The notes: generated by a model from the sequence alone, not told the origin. A DNA stretch of 64,000 nt from CALMEC01 sp963765105 (GCA_963765105.1 CAVXUW010000002.1:186001-250000); one strand, 5' to 3'; positions 7,009-17,032 are shown, counted from the stretch's first letter. Numbers and translations are program-made.

Positions 7009-8685
7009 CTAGGTGAGGTCGTCCTCCCACCACTCGCCGGAGTTTCGGTGACCGTCGACGCGGGAGGCCTCGGCCTCGCGCAGCTCCACCCGGCGGATCT
7101 TGCCGCTGATCGTCTTCGGCAGCTCGGCGAACTCGATGCGGCGGATACGTTTGTAGGGCGCCAGGCGGTCGGCCGCGAAGGTGAGGATGGCCCGGGCGGT
7201 GTCCTCGGTGGGCTCGTGACCCGGGGCGAGGGCCACGAACGCCTTGGGCACGGCCAGTCGCACTGGGTCGGGGCTGGGAACAACCGCGGCCTCTGCGACG
7301 GCCGCGTGTTCGATGAGCGCGCTCTCGAGCTCGAACGGAGAGATGCGGTAGTCGGATGCTTTGAACACGTCGTCGGTGCGGCCCACGAAGGTGAGATACC
7401 CGTCGCCGTCGCGCAGGGCCACGTCGCCGGTGTGATACACGCCGTCGCGCATCGCCTCGGCGGTGAGGTCGGCCGAGTCGCGATAGCCGGTCATGAGGCC
7501 CAGGGGCCGGTCGGCCAGGTCGATGCACACTTCGCCTTCGCCCGTTCCGTCGATCCGCGTGCCGTCGGTTCCGACGAGGACGATGGGGTACCCCGGGGCC
7601 GGTCGACCCATCGAGCCGGGGCGGACCTCGGCGCCGACGAAGTTGCCCACCTGCAGTGTGGTCTCGGTTTGCCCGTAGCCGTCACGGATCGTGATGCCCC
7701 ACGCGCGCTCCACTTGCGCGATGACCTCGGGGTTCAGCGGCTCGCCGGCTCCGATGATCTCGCGCAGATGCACCGGGTACCGGGACAGGTCGTGTTGGAT
7801 GAGCAGCCGCCACACGGTGGGTGGTGCGCACAACGATGTGACCTTGTGGGTGACGAGCGCATCGAGCAGGGCGGTGGCTTCGAAGCGCGGTTGGTTGAAG
7901 ATGAACACCGTCGCCTCGGCGTTCCACGGTGCAAAAAAACACGACCAGGCGTGCTTGGCCCAGCCGGGGGAGGAGATGTTGAGGTGCACGTCGCCGGGGC
8001 GCAGGCCCAGCCAGTACATGGTGCTGAGGTGTCCCACCGGGTAGCTCACATGGGTGTGCTCCACCAGCTTCGGTAGGTGCGTGGTGCCGCTGGTGAAGTA
8101 GAGCACGAGCGGATCTGACGCCGTGGTTGGGCCGTCGGGTGTGAACTCGGCCGGCCCGGAAACAAGGTCGGAGTACGCCTGCCACCCGGTGGGTGCCGTC
8201 CCAACAGCAACACGCACGCCGTCGAAGTCGAGGCCGTCGAAGCGCTCGCACAGGTCGGCGTCACAGACGACCGCGCGTACCCGTCCGCGCTCGAGTCGGT
8301 CGGCGAGGTCGGCGGGTTTCAGGAGGGTGGAGGCGGGGATGAGCACCGCTCCCAACTTCATCGCGGCGAGCATGGTGACCCACAGCTCGGGCACGTTTCC
8401 CAGCATCACGAGCATGCGCTCGCCGCGCGAGACGCCCAGCGCGCGCATGCTGTTGGCCACCCGGTTCGACGCGTCCGTGAGATCGCCAAAGGTCAGTCGT
8501 GCATCGGCGCCGTCGTCACCGACCACGTGCAGAGCCACACGATCGCGCGGCGGCACCCGGTCGAACCAGTCGAGCGCCCAGTTGAACTCGTCGAGCTGCG
8601 GCCACTGGAACGTGGCGCGCGCGCGGGCGTAATCACCAACACATTTCAGGAGCCCATCCCGCGCCGTGCGAAACACCTCGCTCAT
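7009..8685 (-). CDS. AMP-dependent acyl-CoA synthetase (medium-chain/benzoate-like)
   Basis: 558-residue ANL-superfamily enzyme that adenylates a carboxylate and forms its CoA thioester. Nucleotide-binding motif YFTSGTTHLPKLVEHTH near residue 195, aromatic/adenine motif GYGQTET near 337, hinge-region TGDVALRDGDGYLTFVGR, and catalytic lysine in TISGKIRRVEL near 527. The SSPGWAKHAWSCFFAPW segment is typical of the acetyl/medium-chain (MACS) branch. Later genes for acyl-CoA dehydrogenation and ETF-QO make fatty- or aromatic-acid use plausible, but they are not in the same operon. Confidence 0.88.
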   Translation of the reverse strand: MSEVFRTARDGLLKCVGDYARARATFQWPQLDEFNWALDWFDRVPPRDRVALHVVGDDGADARLTFGDLTDASNRVANSMRALGVSRGERMLVMLGNVPELWVTMLAAMKLGAVLIPASTLLKPADLADRLERGRVRAVVCDADLCERFDGLDFDGVRVAVGTAPTGWQAYSDLVSGPAEFTPDGPTTASDPLVLYFTSGTTHLPKLVEHTHVSYPVGHLSTMYWLGLRPGDVHLNISSPGWAKHAWSCFFAPWNAEATVFIFNQPRFEATALLDALVTHKVTSLCAPPTVWRLLIQHDLSRYPVHLREIIGAGEPLNPEVIAQVERAWGITIRDGYGQTETTLQVGNFVGAEVRPGSMGRPAPGYPIVLVGTDGTRIDGTGEGEVCIDLADRPLGLMTGYRDSADLTAEAMRDGVYHTGDVALRDGDGYLTFVGRTDDVFKASDYRISPFELESALIEHAAVAEAAVVPSPDPVRLAVPKAFVALAPGHEPTEDTARAILTFAADRLAPYKRIRRIEFAELPKTISGKIRRVELREAEASRVDGHRNSGEWWEDDLT

Positions 8686-8995
8686 CGGCGAAGGTTACCG
8701 GAGCACGCTCTACCGCCGGGCACGCTCGAACCTGGCCACGGCTACTCCGTCTCCGCGTCCCATCGACCGCTGATTGGCTGAATGAGAGTCTCGTCATCGC
8801 CGAGATACGTCTGGTCCAGTTTTTTGCATACGGATGGTCCAACGAAAAGAACGGGGTCCGTTGGGAGAAAGGCGCGTTCTTCCGAGCACGCACAACGGCC
8901 CGGCGGTGAGGACGGGCCGTTGGGGTAGTGCGATGCAGACCGCTCAGGGCCGGGGCTGCCGTCCCGGTCCCTGAGGGTCAGCGGGCAGGAAACGT
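8686..8995. other. intergenic region between two leftward genes
   Basis: 310 bp containing the promoter side of the acyl-CoA synthetase gene and, at 8894-8921, a strong hairpin that probably ends the upstream RTX transcript. Nothing else recognised. Confidence 0.5.
8894..8921 (-). terminator. hairpin downstream of small RTX gene
   Basis: Perfect 9-bp inverted repeat AACGGCCCG/CGGGCCGTT with a 10-nt loop, 75 bp after the stop of the RTX gene. No U-run follows, so it may act with other factors. Confidence 0.5.
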
Positions 8996-9688
8996 CTAGT
9001 TGGTTCCCGGGTTGTGGTCGGTTGCCGGGTCGGTGGCACCGGCGTTCGGGTTACCGGCGAGACGGGTCTCGGCGGGAGGCGTGACCTCTTCGTCGGCCGG
9101 CTCTGTCTCGGCGGCGCCGACGATCACCTTCTGCTCACACGACTTGTGAACGATGTCGTTGGCACGGGCGTAGGCGATGTCACGGCCGCGGCCACAGATG
9201 AGGATGTCCACCTGGTTGTCGTCGGCACGTGCGATCAGGACGTCGTGTCCGAAGCCACCGATGAGGATGTCCTCACCCGGCCCGGCGTACAGCGTGTCGA
9301 ACCCGCGACCACCCGAGACGCGGTCGTTTCCGGAACCACCGAGCACCACGTCGTGGCCCCAGTCACCGGCGACGACGTCGTCGCCCAGCTGGCCGTACAC
9401 CGTGTCGTGACCGATGCCACCGTGAACGGTGTCGTTGTCCTCGTTACCAAACACGCGGTCATGGCCGTAGCCGCCGCCGATCCAGTCGTTACCCAAACCG
9501 CCACGGATGACGTCGTGGCCGCGGAAGCCGGTGAGGAAATCCCCACCCGCAAGACCTTGGATGACGTCGGCGCCACGCGTGCCGGTCAACATGTCGATTG
9601 AATCCGTGCCATTCACATCGGCGGAAAACGCCGGTGCCGCGACTGCCAACGCAGCCACCGCCGCAACAAACCCGGTCCTGAACTTCAT
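8996..9688 (-). CDS. small exported RTX (hemolysin-type Ca-binding repeat) protein
   Basis: 230 residues. Sec signal peptide MKFRTGFVAAVAALAVAAPA with cleavage near FSA-D. Residues ~25-165 are about a dozen RTX nonapeptides of the GGxGxDxxx type (for example GGLGNDWIGG, GGSGNDRVSGG, GGFGHDVLI), which bind Ca2+ and fold into a parallel beta-roll outside the cell. The C-terminal part is acidic/Pro-rich with two Cys. Start ATG 9688 follows AAGGAG; the frame is open upstream without protein character. Divergent from the M14 peptidase. Adhesive, structural or enzymatic role unknown. Confidence 0.85.
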   Translation of the reverse strand: MKFRTGFVAAVAALAVAAPAFSADVNGTDSIDMLTGTRGADVIQGLAGGDFLTGFRGHDVIRGGLGNDWIGGGYGHDRVFGNEDNDTVHGGIGHDTVYGQLGDDVVAGDWGHDVVLGGSGNDRVSGGRGFDTLYAGPGEDILIGGFGHDVLIARADDNQVDILICGRGRDIAYARANDIVHKSCEQKVIVGAAETEPADEEVTPPAETRLAGNPNAGATDPATDHNPGTN

Positions 9689-9959
9689 CTCATCACTCCT
9701 TGGTCGCTCGCTACCAACTGACGGCGGGGACTCTGGCGGCCGGTCATGAGAGGAAAACGCAATTCGTGTTCGGAAGCTGTAAGGGCTTCGCGGGAGAGAT
9801 GTAAGGACCTTCAGCAATCTCCAAGGTCTCACAGGAATCTCCCAAACTCATACCTACAGAGGGCGAAACGACGCCGGACGGGGAGTAGCGTCGCATCACT
9901 GAATCATCCGGGTCCACCCTCTCTGGGGTTGGCCTGTGACGAACAAGGAGAACTGTCTC

Positions 9960-12900
9960 GTGAAAACACGGAGACGTACGACCGCATTGGCGGTCGGTGT
10001 GCTGGCGCTGGTTGCGCCGGGCGCCGGAGCCGCCGCGGACGTCGATGCCCTCAACCCGTACCTGGTGAGTGGCGCGAAAGCAAACGCCGACGAGCTCGCT
10101 CGTGCCGGCTACGACCTGATCGAAGGTAACGGTGCCGGTGGAAAAATCGGCATCGTGGCCACCGCCGGCCAAGCGCAGGCGCTGAGGTCTCGCGGGCTTA
10201 CTGTCGAAGCGCCACAGGGAACCGCTCGTGCGTTCTCGCGCGCTGCTGCTGCGCCGGTGCTGGCCGACCCCGCCTACGGGTTTGATGTCTTCCGACCCTG
10301 GAGCCTGAAGCCCGCACCATGCGCAACGACATGTTCCGCCACGGTGCCGCTGAAGCCGCTCAAGGAGATCTACGACGATCTCGCCAAGGCGAACCCCGAC
10401 ATCGTGACCCGCGTGGTCTACGGCAAGTCGCAGAACACGGGGCAGGAGTTGGTGGCCTACAAGGTCACCATGCGTGGTGGAAAACGCAAGCCCACTGTGC
10501 TTTACAACTCGGTGCAGCACGCCCGTGAGTGGATCGCCGCCGAAACCAACCGGCGCCTGTTCACCTACGTCGTGTCGAACAAGAAGAACAACGGCACCGA
10601 CATCCCGAAGATCCTGCGGAACACGGAGCTGTGGTTTGTTCCCATGGTCAACCCCGATGGGTACGACTACACGTTCCAGAGCAAGGCGACGCGGCTGTGG
10701 CGCAAGAACCTGCGCGATGTGAACGGTGACGGCACCATCGCCCCCGGCGACGGCGTCGACCCCAACCGCAACTGGCCGGTCAAGTGGAACTACGATCTCG
10801 AGGGTTCGTCGGCTGAGTCGACGAGCGAGACCTACCACGGAACTGGCCCGGCCTCGGAGTCGGAGGTTGCGGCCCTCGAGGCGCTCACGAAGCGCATCAA
10901 GCCGAAGTTCCAGATCGACTATCACTCGTTCGGCAACCTCATCCTGTACCCCGAGGGGTGGCAGGTTGAAACCAAAGCCGGCGACGACCCGCTGTTCACC
11001 ACGCTCGCGGGCGATGACCGCAAACCGGCCATCGACAAGTACGACCCGGACCTCAGCGCCGAGCTGTACACCGTAAACGGTGACATCGCCGACAACAGCC
11101 TGGAGAAGTTCGGTGTCCAGGCCGTCACGGTTGAACTCGACGGTGGTTCTGGTGACCCGGTTGGTGGCACGCAGGACAACGCGAACGCCTTCCCGCCGGG
11201 TGGCTTCGTCTTCCAGGACAGCGAGGCCGACGTCCAGAAGGTGTTCGAGGCCAACGTGGAATACGCCCTCGACTTCGCACGTTCGGCGCCCACACCGGAC
11301 AACCCCAAGTCGCACATCGGCAACGTTGCGCCGAACTTCGTTCCCACGACGTTCACGGTGTCAAACGGCAGTCCGCAAACCGTCGAAGTGAACGCCAAGC
11401 GTTCGCTCGGCAAGGTGCGTCTGCGCTACCGCATCAACGGTGGTCGCATCCGTACCGTCGGCACCCGCGAGTTCAGGGGTGGCGAGCGCTACGGGTACCC
11501 TGGTGTGTACTACCACCACCTGCGCGGCAAGGTGCGTGGCGCCAAAGCCGGCGACAAGGTGGAGGTGTGGTTCACGGCGAAGGGCAAGAAGTCCGAGCCG
11601 TTCACCTACACGCAGGCCTCCAAGACCCGTAACCCCGTGCTGATTCTGTCGGCCGAGGACTACGCCGGTCCCAGCGGGGCTCCGGGAGCCACCGACGCTC
11701 CGCGGTACCTCGACTCCTACAAGAAGGCCCTGGAAGACAACGGTGTGGGCTACGACGTCTACGACGTCGGTGGCGCCAACCGCGTTGCCCCGACGGCCCT
11801 CGGAACCCTGTCCCACTACAAGGCCATCGTCTGGTACACCGGCGATGACAACATCACCCGTGCCCCCGGTCAGCCGGGCGGTACCGGAACGACCAGGATC
11901 CTCGACGACCAAATCCTCGCCGTGCGTGACTACCTCAACGAGGGCGGCAAGGTGCTGGTGACCGGGCAAAATGCACTGCAAGGTGCATGGGATGGATTCC
12001 TGTTCAACCCGCTCGGTCCGACGCCACCGAACCCGGCCTGCCCGGGGAACGTGACGAACGGCAACGGTAACGCCGACGATCCTGTGGACGTTGGCGGCAA
12101 CCCACTCCAGCCCGAGAACTGCGTGGCGGTCTCCAACGACTTCCTGCAGTACTACCTCGGCGCGTACCTGAACATCCCGACCCCGGTGGGCGACCCTGAC
12201 TCGCTTCCGCTCGTGGGCGCAGGCACCCCGTTCGGGACGCTTCCGTTCACCCTGAACGGCGCCGACTCGGCGAAGAACCAGGGCACCGCGGATGCATTGT
12301 CGCCGGGGAACATCAAGTCGTTCCTCACGACGTCGAGCATCCTGAAGCCCGACGTCTACCCGCAGTTCACCAGCAAGAAGGCAATCGGCTTCGACCGGCC
12401 GCCGGCGTTCTCGCCGCCGACCGGCGCGAACTACGTCTTCTCCGAGGTGGACGACGAGGCATACAAGCGCCTCACGACCACCATCGACACCACTGGTGTG
12501 ACCTCGGCGTCGATGCAGTTCTCGGTGTCGCACGACACCGAGGCGGGCTGGGACTACGTCTTTGTGGAGGCACACAACGTGGGCCAAAACAACTGGACGA
12601 CCCTGAAGGACGAGAACGGCAACACCACCCAGGACACCGGTTTGTCCTGCCCGTCGTTCCCGATCACCGTGATCCACCCGCAGTTGGCCAGCTACATGAC
12701 GTACACCGGCCCGGCGACCCCGTCGGGTGACCCCGCCGACTGCACACCCACCGGCACCACCGGTGAGTGGTGGGGATCCACCGGCAACTCCGGTGGGTTC
12801 AAGAAGTGGAACGTCACGATCCCGCCGGCGATGGTTGCCGCCGGGCCCGTCGAGGTCTCCATCTCGTACTTCGGCGACGTCGCGGTGCAGGGTCTTGGCG

Positions 12901-13193
12901 CCTTCATTGATGACGTGGTCATCACGAAGAACAGCACGGCCGGTGCGGCGGAGTCGTTCGAAGCCGGCCTCGGGGCCTTCGCGGTTCCGGGTGCCCCAGC
13001 CGGTAGCCCGGTCAACGACAACGACTGGACCATCCGCGGGGACATCGGCTACGTCGATGGCCCGGGTATCGCAACTGAGGACACGCTGTTGTGGGGCTTC
13101 GGCCTCGAGGGTGTCACCGGTCGCGACAAGCGAGCCGCCCTGCTGAAGGATGGCCTCACGTACCTCGGTGTCTCCCCGGGCGCTGCTCGGTAA
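9960..13193 (+). CDS. exported M14-family zinc carboxypeptidase, multidomain
   Basis: 1077-residue secreted metallopeptidase. GTG 9960 has AAGGAG 9 nt upstream. Signal peptide VKTRRRTTALAVGVLALVAP to about GAGAA. Residues ~120-440 form the M14 (carboxypeptidase A/T) domain: zinc ligands H187 and E190 in SVQHAREWIAAE, H322 in IDYHSFGNLILYP, and general-base Glu ~392 in AVTVELDGG. Substrate-anchoring sequences VNPDGYDY and DPNRNWPVKW are also present. The ~640-residue C-terminal extension contains a Ca-binding-like DVNGDGTIAPGDGVD insertion upstream of it, a ThuA/GATase-like segment (KAIVWYTGDDN, YLNEGGKVLVTGQ) and a beta-sandwich with an MAM/jelly-roll look. Probably degrades extracellular peptides. 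Confidence 0.88.
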   Translation: MKTRRRTTALAVGVLALVAPGAGAAADVDALNPYLVSGAKANADELARAGYDLIEGNGAGGKIGIVATAGQAQALRSRGLTVEAPQGTARAFSRAAAAPVLADPAYGFDVFRPWSLKPAPCATTCSATVPLKPLKEIYDDLAKANPDIVTRVVYGKSQNTGQELVAYKVTMRGGKRKPTVLYNSVQHAREWIAAETNRRLFTYVVSNKKNNGTDIPKILRNTELWFVPMVNPDGYDYTFQSKATRLWRKNLRDVNGDGTIAPGDGVDPNRNWPVKWNYDLEGSSAESTSETYHGTGPASESEVAALEALTKRIKPKFQIDYHSFGNLILYPEGWQVETKAGDDPLFTTLAGDDRKPAIDKYDPDLSAELYTVNGDIADNSLEKFGVQAVTVELDGGSGDPVGGTQDNANAFPPGGFVFQDSEADVQKVFEANVEYALDFARSAPTPDNPKSHIGNVAPNFVPTTFTVSNGSPQTVEVNAKRSLGKVRLRYRINGGRIRTVGTREFRGGERYGYPGVYYHHLRGKVRGAKAGDKVEVWFTAKGKKSEPFTYTQASKTRNPVLILSAEDYAGPSGAPGATDAPRYLDSYKKALEDNGVGYDVYDVGGANRVAPTALGTLSHYKAIVWYTGDDNITRAPGQPGGTGTTRILDDQILAVRDYLNEGGKVLVTGQNALQGAWDGFLFNPLGPTPPNPACPGNVTNGNGNADDPVDVGGNPLQPENCVAVSNDFLQYYLGAYLNIPTPVGDPDSLPLVGAGTPFGTLPFTLNGADSAKNQGTADALSPGNIKSFLTTSSILKPDVYPQFTSKKAIGFDRPPAFSPPTGANYVFSEVDDEAYKRLTTTIDTTGVTSASMQFSVSHDTEAGWDYVFVEAHNVGQNNWTTLKDENGNTTQDTGLSCPSFPITVIHPQLASYMTYTGPATPSGDPADCTPTGTTGEWWGSTGNSGGFKKWNVTIPPAMVAAGPVEVSISYFGDVAVQGLGAFIDDVVITKNSTAGAAESFEAGLGAFAVPGAPAGSPVNDNDWTIRGDIGYVDGPGIATEDTLLWGFGLEGVTGRDKRAALLKDGLTYLGVSPGAAR

Positions 13194-13219
13194 GGCTCTG
13201 AGCAGTACCCCGTGACTAA

Positions 13220-13252
13220 GGGCCGTCGTCACCCTCCCGGTGGCGGCGGCCC
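13220..13252 (+). terminator. hairpin after M14 peptidase gene
   Basis: GGGCCG/CGGCCC outer stem and CACC/GGTG inner stem, 26 bp after the peptidase stop. No T-run. Probable terminator between convergent genes. Confidence 0.4.
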
Positions 13253-13423
13253 CTGGTCGTTGTGCCCGCGAACATCCGACACGTTGTCTGGCCCTTCGCG
13301 TTTGCGCAGGCAGGGTCGGTGAGAGCAGGGCCCGGGTAGCGTCGGGGGCCTGGCTCAGTGGGACAGGTGGGATAGGTGAGGGCCCGGCCGTCCTCGACCG
13401 AGCCCTCGTCTGTGGTCACAACC

Positions 13424-15130
13424 TCAGCGAATCGTGATTCGCCGGGTCGTGGTGAGGACTGCGCCGTTCGCGTCAATGAACGTCGCGGTCGCCGTCGCCC
13501 GGCCACGGGCGGAGCGACGGGCCATCGCGAGTCGGACGGTGACGACCTTGGTCGCCCCGGCCGGAATGATGAAGGCACGCGACCCGATCCCCCGTCGCTG
13601 ACTAAGGCGCACGGTGCCGCGGCATGAGGCCTCTTCTGCCGCCGGGCAAGTGATGCTCACCTTGACGCGGCCAGCGATGTTCCGAGAGCGGGACGTCCCG
13701 ATCACGGTGCCCGTGCTGACCGACTCGCACGCGCGCAACTGGTCGAAGCGGTCTGCGAGGACGGTGTCAACCGCGCCGCCGCACGAGACGTCGTCGGCCG
13801 ATATGTCACGGCTCGCGATGCGATCCGCACCGTCGCCACCGTCGAGAGTGTCGGTGTCAAGGCCTCCGTTCAGCGAGTCGTTTCCGCGACCACCGGTGAG
13901 GCTGTCCGACCCGCCCAAGCCGGAGAGCATGTCGCTGCCCCCGCCGCCGTCGAGCTGGTTGGAGGAGGCGTTTCCGGTGATTGTGTCGTCGAACGTCGTG
14001 CCGACTACGTCCTCGATGTCGGCCGCGATGTTGTCGTTCTCTCCGGTGATGCCGTCGTTCGCGACATCATCGAGGGAGACCGTGATCTGAGAGCGCCGCT
14101 CTGTGTAGGTCACGCGGTCTGTACCAGTGCCGCCGCGAATGACGTCAGCGCTGCCATCGTCATAGCTGACGTCGACTTCGTCGTCACCCGTCCCGGTCGT
14201 GATCGTGTCTGCGCCTGCGTCATCGAAGACCCGGTCGACGCCATCTCCTGAGGAAATCGTGTCGTTTCCTGAGCCCCCCTGGATCGAGTCCGCCCCGGGG
14301 CCGGCGGTGATGGAGTCGTTACCGGGACCACCCTGGAGTTGAGTGGGCGCCCCGCTCTGCATACCGACGATCCGGTTGGCCGCCTCTCCGCCCTCAATGT
14401 CCTCGACGTCGACGATGTTGTCACCCTCGCCGGCCCCGCCGTCGTCGGCGACCCCGTCCATCGTGAGGACAAGCGGAGCGACGCGCTCGCGCGCGTCCAG
14501 GCGATCGTCGTCCGGTCCAAGGTTGATCACATCAGCGCCGTCCGGGTTCGGTGTCAGCGTCACCGTGTCCCGACCCGGTCCGGCATCGATGACGTCGTTG
14601 CCGGTGTCCGCGCCGGAGTACCGATCGGCGCCTTGGCCACCGACTTGGATGTCGGCTCCTGGCCCTCCGCTAAGGCTGTCGTTCCCGCCGCGTCCGTTCA
14701 GCGTGTCGTTGCCGTCCTCTCCGGAGAGAAACTCGTCGATCGTCTCCCCGCCGGTCAGGGTGTCGTTGCCGGCACCTCCGAGAAGCTGGAAACCAGAGCC
14801 CGACGGGCCGATGAGGGAATCGGCCATGGTTGCCGAGTCGTTGCCGTCGCCGAGGCTCGCGTAGACCAGGTTGAGGTTCGGCGGAATAGCGCAGGATGCG
14901 GCGTTGGCGCCCATGGCGGTGCAGCCGGCGCCGGCGGTGACCGCTGCGCCGGTGTCGGTGAAGACGATTGCCGTTGCCGACTGAGAGACGGTCAGCAGAT
15001 TGGTTTCGCCGGCGGGGGCCGTGTAGCCAATGTTCGATCCGCTCAGGCTGGCGGTGCCGGCGAGTGCGTTGGTCGCGCTACCGAGCACTCCCAGGGCGGC
15101 TGCGGTGGTGATGATGAGACTGCGTTTCAT
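13424..15130 (-). CDS. exported RTX-repeat protein, paralogue 1
   Basis: 568 residues. Signal peptide MKRSLIITTAAALGVLGSAT to about ALA-G. An N-terminal ~90-residue domain without repeats is followed by blocks of Ca-binding nonapeptides (LGGAGNDTLTGG, NGRGGNDSLSGGPG, QGGSGNDTISSGDG, GGLDTDTLDGG). Non-repeat spacers of the type VTYTERRSQITVSLDDVAND recur between blocks, and a C-terminal Ig-like strand region has two Cys (ITCPAAEEASCRGTVRLSQR). The next gene encodes a paralogue with the same architecture, so the pair arose by tandem duplication. Likely a Ca2+-stabilised cell-surface or matrix protein. Confidence 0.88.
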   Translation of the reverse strand: MKRSLIITTAAALGVLGSATNALAGTASLSGSNIGYTAPAGETNLLTVSQSATAIVFTDTGAAVTAGAGCTAMGANAASCAIPPNLNLVYASLGDGNDSATMADSLIGPSGSGFQLLGGAGNDTLTGGETIDEFLSGEDGNDTLNGRGGNDSLSGGPGADIQVGGQGADRYSGADTGNDVIDAGPGRDTVTLTPNPDGADVINLGPDDDRLDARERVAPLVLTMDGVADDGGAGEGDNIVDVEDIEGGEAANRIVGMQSGAPTQLQGGPGNDSITAGPGADSIQGGSGNDTISSGDGVDRVFDDAGADTITTGTGDDEVDVSYDDGSADVIRGGTGTDRVTYTERRSQITVSLDDVANDGITGENDNIAADIEDVVGTTFDDTITGNASSNQLDGGGGSDMLSGLGGSDSLTGGRGNDSLNGGLDTDTLDGGDGADRIASRDISADDVSCGGAVDTVLADRFDQLRACESVSTGTVIGTSRSRNIAGRVKVSITCPAAEEASCRGTVRLSQRRGIGSRAFIIPAGATKVVTVRLAMARRSARGRATATATFIDANGAVLTTTRRITIR

Positions 15131-15337
15131 GGTGGTGCCTTTCGTGTTTCCGGATATGTCCGGTTGTGCGGATAGGTGGCGTTTTGGTGTTCACGCCGAT
15201 GAGATGAGACTCGCGAGTGAGGCCTTCGGTGTCTGTCGCGGACGTGACACCCCGTGCTTCCATCTCGTGACGCGCCGACGTCCGGCCGCGAGCCGTGAGG
15301 GCCCGCCGGCGCTGCCGGCAGGGGAGGGGGCGGTGGG

Positions 15338-17032
15338 TTAGCGGCGCACCCGCACCGTCGACCGTGTGGTACCGGGTATGCCGGGGATTGCGATCTCAGC
15401 GGTGATGCGCACAGAGCGGCTTACGACGCGCCGGCCTGAGCGGCTGAGCAGCACCGACACCGTCCGGCTCGTTCCCGCAGGGATGGTGAACTGGGTGCGA
15501 CCGAGAGCTGACCGCCGTGTGAGGCGCACAGTGCCGGTGCAGCTTGCGCCTTCGGCCGCGGGGCAGCTGATGGCGATCGCGAACCGGTTGCTTCGCAGGC
15601 GTCCGCTACGGGCCGCGGTGGCCCCTGCGCTCGTCGCTTCACACCCGCGCAAATCGTCGAGTCGGTCGATCAGGGCAGTGTCGACCCCGCCCCCACACTC
15701 AAGCGCGTCATTGAACCCGTCCCGTGCGAGCAGCCGGTCCGCGCCGTCGCCGCCCTCGAGAGCGTCAACCCCGGCACCGCCGTCAATCGTGTCGGTACCT
15801 CGGCCGCCGCGCAGCGCGTCCGAGCCCCCGCGCCCGACGAGGGTGTCGTCGCCGTCTCCGCCGTCGAACTGGTTCGCCGCGTCGTTGCCGGTGAGCCGGT
15901 CGTCGAAGACGGTACCGGTCACGTCCTCGACGTCCGAAGCGACATTGTCGTTCTCGTTCGCCACTCCGTCGTTGGCAACGTCGTCGAGTGTGACGCTGAC
16001 AGACGCAGCGGAGCGGGAGTAGTCGAGGAGGTCGGTGTCGGCGCCCCCGCGGAAGATGTCGACGTCCGACGTGTTCGAGCTGTTGATGAGGGTGTCGTCT
16101 CCTGCGCCGCCGTCGAGCGTGTCAGCGCCTTCGCGTCCGCGGAGCGTGTCGTTCCCACCGACCCCGGAGAGCACGTCGTTGCCCGCGCCACCGTCGAGGT
16201 CGTCGGAACTGGGGCCGCCGGTCATCGTGTCGTTCCCGTCGTTGCCGTCGAGCGACGTCGGGGCGTTCGACGGCGTGGCGACCATCCGGTCGTTCCCGTT
16301 TCCGCCGTTGAGCTGCTCGACATCAACGCCGATGTTGTCGCCTTCGCCCGCCTCGCCATCGTCGGCGACTCCGTCGGCCGTCACCGTGAGGGGCGCGGTC
16401 CTGCTGCGGTAAGTCACGGAGTCGTCGCCGACGCCGAGGTTGATCACGTCGGCGCCGTCGGCGAGTGACGTCGCGTCGTAGTTGTCGTTGTCGATACCAC
16501 CGTCAATCGTGTCGTTGCCGGCGTCAGCGCCAAGCCGATCGGAGCCGGCGCCACCCGAGACCTGATCATTTCCGATGCCGCCGAAGAGGGAATCGCGTCC
16601 GCCTCGGCCGGAGATCACGTCATTCCCGTCATCGCCGATCAACGTGTCGTCGATTAGATCGCCACCCAGGATGGTGTCGTTGCCGGCGTCGCCGGTGATC
16701 ACCGATTGGACGGCCGCCACCGTGCCGTCGATAGTTGCCTGGTCGTTGCCGTCGAGGAGTCGGGCCTCTAGCCGGATGATCCCGGCGGCGGGGCACCGTG
16801 CGGAGTTCGCATTAACGGCGACGCACGGCGCGGTCGGCGTGATCGTCGCGCCCGGGTCGGTGATGAGGTAGTCGGTGCCGGACCGAGTCACGGTCAGGGT
16901 GTTCGTCTCGCCGATTCCGGCGACGTAGCGAACCGCGCTGTTACTGGCGGTGAGGGTCGACGCCGACGCGCTGCCCACCCCGGCGAGAGTGGTGATCGCG
17001 GCTGCCGCGGCGATCAGGGTGTTGCGTTTCAT
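15338..17032 (-). CDS. exported RTX-repeat protein, paralogue 2
   Basis: 564 residues, same order as its downstream neighbour. Signal peptide MKRNTLIAAAAAITTLAGVG, then a unique ~95-residue N-terminal domain and RTX blocks (TGDAGNDTILGG, GGIGNDQVSGGAGSD, DGGAGNDVLSGVGGND). The recurring spacer reads LLDYSRSAASVSVTLDDVAN, and the C-terminal domain carries ISCPAAEGASCTGTVRLTRR. Repeats match GGxGxDxxx with few substitutions. 207 bp separate it from paralogue 1, so the two may be separately transcribed. Function beyond Ca2+ binding unknown. Confidence 0.88.
   Translation of the reverse strand: MKRNTLIAAAAAITTLAGVGSASASTLTASNSAVRYVAGIGETNTLTVTRSGTDYLITDPGATITPTAPCVAVNANSARCPAAGIIRLEARLLDGNDQATIDGTVAAVQSVITGDAGNDTILGGDLIDDTLIGDDGNDVISGRGGRDSLFGGIGNDQVSGGAGSDRLGADAGNDTIDGGIDNDNYDATSLADGADVINLGVGDDSVTYRSRTAPLTVTADGVADDGEAGEGDNIGVDVEQLNGGNGNDRMVATPSNAPTSLDGNDGNDTMTGGPSSDDLDGGAGNDVLSGVGGNDTLRGREGADTLDGGAGDDTLINSSNTSDVDIFRGGADTDLLDYSRSAASVSVTLDDVANDGVANENDNVASDVEDVTGTVFDDRLTGNDAANQFDGGDGDDTLVGRGGSDALRGGRGTDTIDGGAGVDALEGGDGADRLLARDGFNDALECGGGVDTALIDRLDDLRGCEATSAGATAARSGRLRSNRFAIAISCPAAEGASCTGTVRLTRRSALGRTQFTIPAGTSRTVSVLLSRSGRRVVSRSVRITAEIAIPGIPGTTRSTVRVRR

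Noticed and set aside
9744..13232. Long minus-strand open frames opposite the M14 peptidase gene
   Set aside because: Composition is Val/Arg/Gly-rich with no domain signal; they are antisense shadows of a strongly coding plus-strand gene in GC-rich DNA.
14339..15175. 278-codon plus-strand frame opposite the RTX gene
   Set aside because: Antisense of Asp/Gly repeat codons gives Val/Ala/Arg-rich pseudo-protein; no signal or domain.
13840..16760. Regular short repeats that could look like a CRISPR or satellite array
   Set aside because: The periodicity is 27 nt and encodes RTX nonapeptides in frame; units diverge at third positions and there are no unique spacers of fixed length.
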